32,810 nucleotides of DNA. Origin: Diplocarpon mali. Lineage: Eukaryota; Ascomycota; Leotiomycetes; Helotiales; Drepanopezizaceae. The position numbers and the translations under genes were made by a program. The DNA is taken from assembly GCA_024741835.1 (NCBI GenBank), contig JAENRP010000430.1:1-32810 (forward strand), in the 5' to 3' direction. Each line of letters opens with the position of its first letter. The first letter of the stretch is position 1. The notes under the pieces were generated by a model that was given only the letters and a program-made list of their open reading frames with translations, did no database searches and had not been told where the DNA came from. Below, one piece after another: positions 26,674 to 32,810 of this stretch.

Positions 26674-26992
26674 TATAAGAGGGAGCAGGAACAACACCTA
26701 AGAATAGGCCTAAGGGAAGACCAAAGACAAAAGGGAGGAAGTACTATAAGCAGGCTCTTTAAAGATAAGAATTAGGATAATTCACTAGTTAAGGGTAGAA
26801 TAGGTAATTAATATTACGCGCTATCTTTAAGTATAATAGTAATCCTATTTATACCTCTTTTAACCCTTAGCCAATTATATAACTTTATTATATAACTTAT
26901 ATTATATAACTCCTCTTTTAACTCTCTATCTTATAACTCTTTAACTATTATATAATAGTTATATAACTCCTTTTCTTTTAAGTCTTTATATA
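26674..26992 (-). repeat. F2 3' LTR, copy E, about 319 bp with AT-rich expansion
   Basis: About 70 bp longer than the 249-bp LTRs of the other copy. The excess is at 26875-26985, where TTATATAACT-like units repeat. The right border is approximate. Confidence 0.65.
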
Positions 26993-28013
26993 TATTCTAA
27001 CTAACTTAAGTAGTAGCCCTTGCTACTATTAGTAAAGAATATAAGACTCTTATAAGTTAAGAATACTAGCCCTTTTATAAGTATAAGGACTAATAGCTAA
27101 ATTAGTAAAGAGGGAAGGAAGGAGAGAAGAGAAAGGAGATATTTTTTTTAATAAGGTAACTCGTAGGCTAGGACTATAAGTGGATTTTAGAAAAACTAAT
27201 AAAGGGAAAGGGAAAGAGGCAAAAGGGTAATTCGATAAATTAAAAATCTTCTTTTAAGTAAGATGACTTATAAGCTAAGACTATAAGTTAAAAATCTAAA
27301 AACTAGTAAAGCTATTAAAGTGTAAGTTAAAGAAAAATTAGAAATAATTTCAAACAATCCTAAGGATATATAGCCTAATTAACTTAAGAGGCGACCTTAT
27401 TAAATAGGGTAAAAACAATTAAAAACCGCATTAGCTTTAAAGTAACTTAGGTAAGTTTAAAGGGTTTTAATAAGAAAGTTATTAAAAGGTTTAAAGTTAT
27501 TTTTAATATATCTAAGTATTAAAATTAAAGAAGTTAATAAGAAAGTCGAATTATTTAAAACTATATTAATATATTCCTATTTGCAAGCTAGGCTTAGAAG
27601 TGGAATTTCAATTTCTATATAAAGCTTAATTAGCCTTTGCTAAGTAAGTATAAGAAGGTATAGAATAGCTAATAAAGGTATTATAATTAAATATAATAGA
27701 AGAAGGTTTACCTTATTTAGGATTAATTTCTAAGATAAGGTTTTCGAAATAAAAGGGGGCTTTTCTTAGCCTTTAAGACAATTCTTATTAGCTATTGAAA
27801 TAAGGGGTTTTTTAAAATCATTTCTAAAGTAAGATCTTAAGTTCTATCGAATTGAATATTTAATACTATAGGAATTTAAGGTTACTAATATAGCTAATTA
27901 AATATATTTATTTTAAAAGGGCTAGAATTTAAAAAAAATCGTATTATTAAAGCTGATAATTTAAGCTTTTCAAGCGAAGAAAAGGAATAAGGGTTTTAAC
28001 TAAAGAGTCGAAA
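26993..28013 (-). other. F2 copy E interior without gene
   Basis: Heavily RIP-mutated, about three-quarters A+T. Corresponds to the F2 3' region and the N-terminal part of gag, with palindromic motif relics as listed for copy E. Nothing codes. Confidence 0.65.
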
Positions 28014-28420
28014 GAGGGTTATTGAAAAGGAGGTTTTTAAAGTAGAAACCGATAGTTATAATTAACTAAATGATTCTTATATTAAAAGGGGGTTATCGAA
28101 AAAGAGGTTTTCAAAGCAGAGACTAATAGTTACAATTAACTGAATGATTCTCGCATTAAAAGGGGGTTATCGAAAAAGAGGTTTTTAAAGCAGAGACCGA
28201 TAGTTATAATTAACTAAATGATTCTCGCATTAAAAGGGGGTTATCGAAAAAGAGGTTTTTAAAGCAGAGACCGACAGTTACAATTAACTGAATGATTCTC
28301 GCATCGAAAGAGGTTTTCGAAAAAGAGGTTTTTAAAGCAAAGACCGACAGTTATAATTAATTGAATGATTCTCGCATTGAAAGAGGGTTATCGAAAAAGA
28401 GGTTTTCGAAAAGGGGGTTA
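28014..28420 (-). repeat. 74-bp tandem repeat (minisatellite) in F2 copy E
   Basis: Five full units start at 28014, 28088, 28162, 28236 and 28310 (74-bp period), then a shorter unit from 28383. Plus-strand unit landmarks: GGGGGTTATCGAAAAAGAGG, then AAAGCAGAGACCGA, then AATGATTCTCGCAT. Neighbouring units are about 90% alike, differing mainly by transitions. The other F2 copy has only one or two diverged units. Confidence 0.9.
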
Positions 28421-28507
28421 ATCTCTTATCTACGAACTAAGAGAATTAAGAGGAGAAGTTGTATAAAGATAAAATCTTAAATGAATCGTCCCTGCGTAGG
28501 TCATTAA

Positions 28508-28677
28508 TATAAGAGGGAGTAGGAATAATACCTAAGAATAGGCTTAAGGGAAGACTAAAGACAAAAGGGAGGAAGTACTATAAGCGGGCTCTCCGAAGAC
28601 AAGAACTAGGACAATTCACTAATTAGGGGTAGAATAGGTAGTTAGCATTGCGCGCTATCTCTAAATATAATAGTAGT
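28508..28677 (-). repeat. F2 5' LTR, copy E, truncated by F1 copy C
   Basis: Reads in reverse like the end of the 249-bp LTR (TATAAGAGGGAG on plus) and stops exactly where the F1 LTR starts. Confidence 0.85.
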
Positions 28678-28872
28678 TATTGAGCTTAAGTGAGTCGGCG
28701 CAGTAGGTAAAGGAGGCTTCTAAAGGTCGATGGTCGATATATTAGTAAGAGTTAGAAAAGGAAGGTTACCCCTTTCTTCCCTATAGCTATATATGTATCA
28801 ACATCCTACTAATTAAGCAGTAGGGTCATATAATAATACATCAGAGTAATAGCTGTATTACCTATTTTAATA
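28678..28872 (-). repeat. F1 3' LTR, copy C, 195 bp
   Basis: On plus, TATTGAGCTTAAG to TATTTTAATA. Full length with both terminal repeats. Confidence 0.93.
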
Positions 28873-29174
28873 CCCCTACTTAAACCTTACTCTAATTGAC
28901 CTATAGTTAGGAAAATAATAAGTATCCTTTTACACTAATCTAACTCCTAGGTATCTTTCTAAATTAAAAATAATCAATTAATAGCAACCTCTATTAAAAT
29001 CGCTAATCCTACTTATAGGGTAGGACTAGGAGTCAAATTTCCTAAAAGCGTTCCTTTATAAGACTATATGACTTGACTCGCGGTCTAGGCCTAAGAGTTG
29101 ATTTAAAGAAAAACTTTCCTTTATAAGACCACGTGACCTGATTCGCAGGGTAGGCCTAGGAGTCGTCCTTAAGC
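28873..29174 (-). repeat. F1 3' untranslated region with three palindromic motifs, copy C
   Basis: Plus-strand motifs near 29010-29035, 29077-29100 and 29140-29165 read as GGTCTAGGCCTAAGAGT-type sequence, matching the trio of copy B in order and spacing. Confidence 0.8.
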
Positions 29175-30593
29175 CTATTAAGCCCCTACTATCTTCTATA
29201 ACCCTAGTATATCTTTAAACGCTTCGAACTTTGCAACTATCTCTAGTAGCTTTATAAATCTATCTACTACTATTTAATTAGTTAAGATATAAGTGATTAA
29301 TAACTTATTCTTTATAATAAGGTTATAGATAAAGTAGTAGGTAATATTAATATATTTCAATCGCTTATATAAGTGTGGATTCTTTATAAGTGCAATCGCC
29401 TTTATATTATCTACTTAAAGATTAATACATTTCCTATCTTATTTAATATACTTAATAAAACCTATATCTTTTAAAACTTAGGCGATCTATAATCCTTACT
29501 TGCAATTTGATAATATTAATATATATTCTACCTTAGTGCTTATAGTAGCTATTGATTTCTACTTCTTACTTCCCTATAATATAGGTCTGCTATATAGAAC
29601 TACTACGCTTTTAAATATACTTTTCCGACCTTTTATATTTACCTAATCGGGATTAGTATATACTTTAAGCTTTGCGCTTATATATTTTGTTAGTCTATAT
29701 CTTACCTTCTATATGATTATCGATTAAAGGTACCTTTTAAATTGCTTAATTATATTCTTATATTAAATCGTCGGATCCTTTAGGTTCTGATTAAGTTGCC
29801 TAGTAATAAAGGTAATATCTAGTCTTATATATACTATAGTATATATAATCGCTCTAATATCCTATTAGTACTTCTTCAAATCTCCTCTCTACTTATTTTT
29901 ATTAGCAGGCTTCAACTTATTATACTTTCCTTTGATTAGAGTACGCTTTGGCTTAAAGTTAGAAGCATAAGCGGAGAGTCCTATTTGGTCTAGGATCTTC
30001 TTAATATACTGCTCTTAGTTTAACTAAAGTTCTTAAGTAGAGCGGTTCCTTATAATGCAAATGCTAAGGATCTTATAAATTCCCCTTAGATCCTTAGTAT
30101 TAAAATATTTCCGAATCATTATAAAGAACTAATCTAATTAAGTAGTTGTTTTTATAATTATAATAATATTATTAATATATAGTAGCAACTTGATTCTATG
30201 CTTAATATAAGTAAATAGATAAGGGTTAGCTAGGCTTTAAACAAATCCTATTTCTATTAGAGTAGAGCTATATAAGAGGTTCTAATTATAGGCTGATTGT
30301 TTAAGCCTATAGATACTGCGAAGTATATAGAAAGAGTGGCTAGCGTATATAAGAATACTATTAGGTTAAGAGAGAAAAATCCGTTCCTTTATAATCGCTT
30401 TAGTAAATGCATTCTTAATATTATACTATTTGCATTTAAGGTTCTTAGCAGCTACTATTACTATAAATATACAAAGGGTATTTATGCGAACTATCGGCGC
30501 AAATGTATCAAAGTAGTCTTCTTTATACTATTAGGAGAAGCCCTTAGCTATAAGCCTTGCTTTATAACGTTCTAGGGTCCTATCTGTATATAT
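29175..30593 (-). pseudogene. F1 RNase H and RT, copy C
   Basis: Aligned with copy B 18390-19383 plus 22367-22791. RNase H is uninterrupted here (about 29175-29680), which confirms that F2 is an insertion in copy B. The RT catalytic site lies near 30160-30175 and reads L-x-I-N-N-I-type (Asp codons now Asn). More stops than copy B. The plus-strand ORF 30297-30575 is antisense to RT. Confidence 0.85.
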
Positions 30594-32243
30594 CTTAATT
30601 ATAAAGACCTACTTTATTAATACTAGGTTTATATCCTTTAGCATTAGTTCCTCTATCTATATACCATTTGCAATAAGAGAGCTTATCTCCTTTTAAATTG
30701 CCTTATTTTATACTACTCTATTCTCTAAATCGTTAATAGCTTTATTATACATCTTTAGAAGAGAGATTTTCATTATCTCCTTAGTAGCTAAGAATATATT
30801 ATCTTTATTAAAGCTCTATTGAAGTTCGAGCTTATAGATCCTATGTGCTATTATAGCCTAGATACGCTTAAACTCGCATTTGTCTAAGGTATCTTCTAGT
30901 TCTAGGTCTCTGCTCCTTTTCAAAGGCATAGGTTCGGCTATAGATTCTATAGGCTTATTATCTAAAGAACCGCTTTCTAATAGTAAAGGCTTATTATTAC
31001 TTATACCTATTTTAAGAATATCCTTTACTATAGGTACTTTAATTAAAAGGATGATAATATCGAAGTTGTTTTATACTTTAGGTAGTTCGCAGACGATAGG
31101 AATAGTCTATTCGGCCTTTAGGCGATTAGTAGGTTGTTGATTAATAGGTATACTTAATATATTTAAGCTAAAAGAGAAGGGTTATTAGTTCGGCTTAATA
31201 GTATTACTATCGAGTGGTATACCTTGCGAATTTCTAAGTATATAGAGCTTTAAGGATAGCTCCCTCCTATTTTAAGATTCATTGAACTCAACTACTAAGG
31301 ATATAATTACTCGCCCTAGATCTAGCGCATATACTATCTATTGCTTTATTATCTATTTAATATACTTAACAAATATATACTCTCTACCTTAGTCTATTAG
31401 CTTCTTATTCTTTATACCTATAGGCTAGGACTTTAGGCTAATATAAGAATAGCAAATACTTTTAAAAACGCAGATATAATCCAGGCTTAGTTTCTATTTA
31501 AAATATGCCTTATATAGTAATATTTAAGTACTATTAACTATTAGTCTACTACCTATTCTATTTTATAAGTATACGTCTGCCTTAATTGCAAAGTCCTAGA
31601 ATTCTAATAGTAAGTTAGCATCTTATAGTAAAGCGCAATAGTCAGTCTTTACTTATTAGATACTTTACTTAATAATACTATTCTAATAGGAACCTTTGTA
31701 TATTATAATTAGTTTATAGCAAACTCCTTATTTTGCCTATTTATTAAGCTTTGCCTTAATCTCTAATATATTATTAGATTTAATAGCTATTAGCTTTAAC
31801 TAGGTCTAGCGTTCTTCTATTACTTTCTAAGTTTCTAGCTTTTTTATAAGCTTAGATTTGGTCCTAGCGCAAATGATCTATATCTGCTAAATAAAGTTAT
31901 TTACTATTTAAGAAAACCAATTATTTCCTTTAATTAAGGTTATAAATAGTCTAATAGTATTAATAGATATTAGCGCTAGTATCGAATCTTTCTATAGATT
32001 AAGCTTAATTTGCATCCGATTTCGAAGTTTTATTAGCTTGCAAATTCGGCATATCAGGCGATCCTTTAGTACTTAAATCTTCTATTTTAAAGTTAAGACC
32101 TTATATAGGCCTTTTAATTTCTTTAGCCTTAAATGCGCGAATCTTCTATATATTAGCTAATACCTTAATAAGCTTTTAGCTTCTAATAGCTTTAATAGCC
32201 TATTATTAGTTGATACTTTATTATTAGCGGCTAAAAAGGACTA
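30594..32243 (-). pseudogene. F1 integrase and linker, copy C
   Basis: Aligned with copy B 16740-18389. Linker about 30594-31193, integrase 31194-32243. No intact frame. The plus-strand ORF 30880-31140 is antisense to the linker. Confidence 0.8.
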
Positions 32244-32259
32244 ATAATAGCAGTTTAAG

Positions 32260-32705
32260 GTTTTGCTATTTTCCAATTGCAAGCTTGGCTTAGGAGTCGT
32301 TTTTAATAAAACCGCAAGATCCACTCGCGGTCCTAGCTTAGGAATCGTCTTTAACGAATTCGCGAATTTCACTCGCAGTCCTAGCCTAAGAGTCATTTCT
32401 ACGAACTTCACTTGCGATCCTGGCCTAAGAATCGTTATTAGCGAATTTGCAAAATCCATTCGCAGTTTTAACCTAAGAGTTATTTCTATTAAATTCACTT
32501 ATAATCCTAGCTTAAGAGTCATCTTTAAAGATATATTACATTTTACTTATAGTCTTAGCTTAAGAGTCATTTTCGCGAATTTCACTTATAATCCTAGCTT
32601 AAGAGTCTATTTATTCTCTCTATCCTCGCTTAATTATATTAAGGCAAAGAGTACACTTTCCTTAAAGGAATCCACTTATAAGTTTGGCCTAGGAGTTAAT
32701 TTCTA
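32260..32705 (-). repeat. In-frame palindrome array, copy C
   Basis: Nine motif relics matching copy B 16285-16715. The minus frame 32498-32241 (85 codons) reads M-T-L-R-L-G-L-R-V-K-F-type units. The plus (antisense) frame 32263-32730 is also open for 155 codons and reads T-R-S-P-S-L-R-V-type units, because the palindrome codes for similar peptides on both strands. Confidence 0.82.
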
Positions 32706-32810
32706 TAATATTACCTTTAAGATAATATAAAGTCTATCTTTAATTTTAACTTTAAAGATCACTTTATAATTATTATTTATAAATTATATAAATTGATTAT
32801 TAAAAACTCT
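32706..32810 (-). pseudogene. F1 protease C-terminal edge, copy C
   Basis: Matches copy B up to about 16175. Only the last part of the protease is in the window; no motif survives. Confidence 0.6.

Larger units (their letters stand above)
26674..28677 (-). mobile_element. F2 copy E: minus strand, gag deleted
   Basis: LTR at 26674-26992 and a truncated LTR at 28508-28677, cut by F1 copy C. The interior aligns with 19633-20370 and about 21590-22113 of the other F2 copy, but the gag core between these is missing and about 200 bp (27370-27570) is not clearly alignable. Palindromic motif relics lie near 27160, 27265 and 27595. No ORF. Confidence 0.8.
28678..32810 (-). mobile_element. F1 copy C: 3' LTR through palindrome array, minus strand, truncated by the window edge
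   Basis: Mirror of copy B without the nested F2: 3' LTR 28678-28872, 3' untranslated region with palindromes, RNase H/RT, integrase, array and the start of protease at the right edge. It inserted into the LTR of F2 copy E. The 5' LTR and second TSD lie outside. Confidence 0.92.

Noticed and set aside
28014..28420. CRISPR-like array
   Set aside because: Units are contiguous 74-bp tandem repeats without unique spacers, in a eukaryotic transposon.
32263..32730. 155-codon plus ORF as an independent repeat protein
   Set aside because: It is antisense to the F1 palindrome array; openness follows from the palindrome reading in both directions.

Overview
This window looks like a transposon-filled, AT-rich block of a filamentous ascomycete genome. 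It has been heavily mutated by what looks like repeat-induced point mutation (RIP). CA and TG are rare and TA is in excess, while CG survives, and almost every in-frame stop is a TAA, TAG or TGA that one C-to-T or G-to-A change would make from a Gln or Trp codon. I see no host gene, no rRNA or intact tRNA gene, and no intact long ORF. The content is nested LTR retrotransposons, mostly Ty1/copia type. I worked out the families from equal-length LTRs, target-site duplications (TSDs) and RIP-tolerant translation.

Layout, left to right. 1-1967: minus-strand 5' part of copia family F1 (copy A; 195-bp LTR). 1968-6026: plus-strand 3' part of copia family F4 (linker, RT, RNase H, Ala/Gly low-complexity 3' region, 197-bp LTR). 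6027-6625: minus-strand protease piece of a second F4 element. 6631-24393: complete minus-strand copia family F3 (299-bp LTRs, TSD ATTAT, about 8.0 kb once insertions are removed). F3 is split twice: by a 627-bp terminal-repeat retrotransposon in miniature (TRIM, 10959-11585) and by a complete plus-strand F1 element (copy B, 14169-23288, TSD ATCTT). Copy B carries a gag-only LTR element, F2, at 19384-22362. 24399-26153: the rest of the minus F4 element (gag and 5' LTR). 26154-26416: F1 LTR plus leader (copy D). 26417-26673: F3 LTR fragment. 26674-28677: minus-strand, gag-deleted F2 element (copy E). 28678-32810: minus-strand 3' two-thirds of F1 (copy C), running off the window. An assembly gap lies at 21850-21957.

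Two things stand out. First, the TRIM is nearly untouched by RIP. Its LTR carries a perfect tRNA-type A box and a TATA box. Beginning 28 nt after the TATA box is a 13-nt segment exactly complementary to the sequence just inside the 5' LTR, as expected for Tf1-style self-priming. Second, an imperfect palindrome of about 23 bp recurs at least 18 times in two unrelated families (F1 and F2), in coding and non-coding DNA. In F1 it forms a frame-preserving array between protease and integrase. It encodes nearly the same octapeptide (T-x-x-P-G-L-x-V) from either strand, much like the Rickettsia palindromic elements.

Nothing here is likely to make a working protein. The copia copies have lost catalytic residues or carry many stops. 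The only element that looks recently mobile is the TRIM, which would need proteins supplied from elsewhere.
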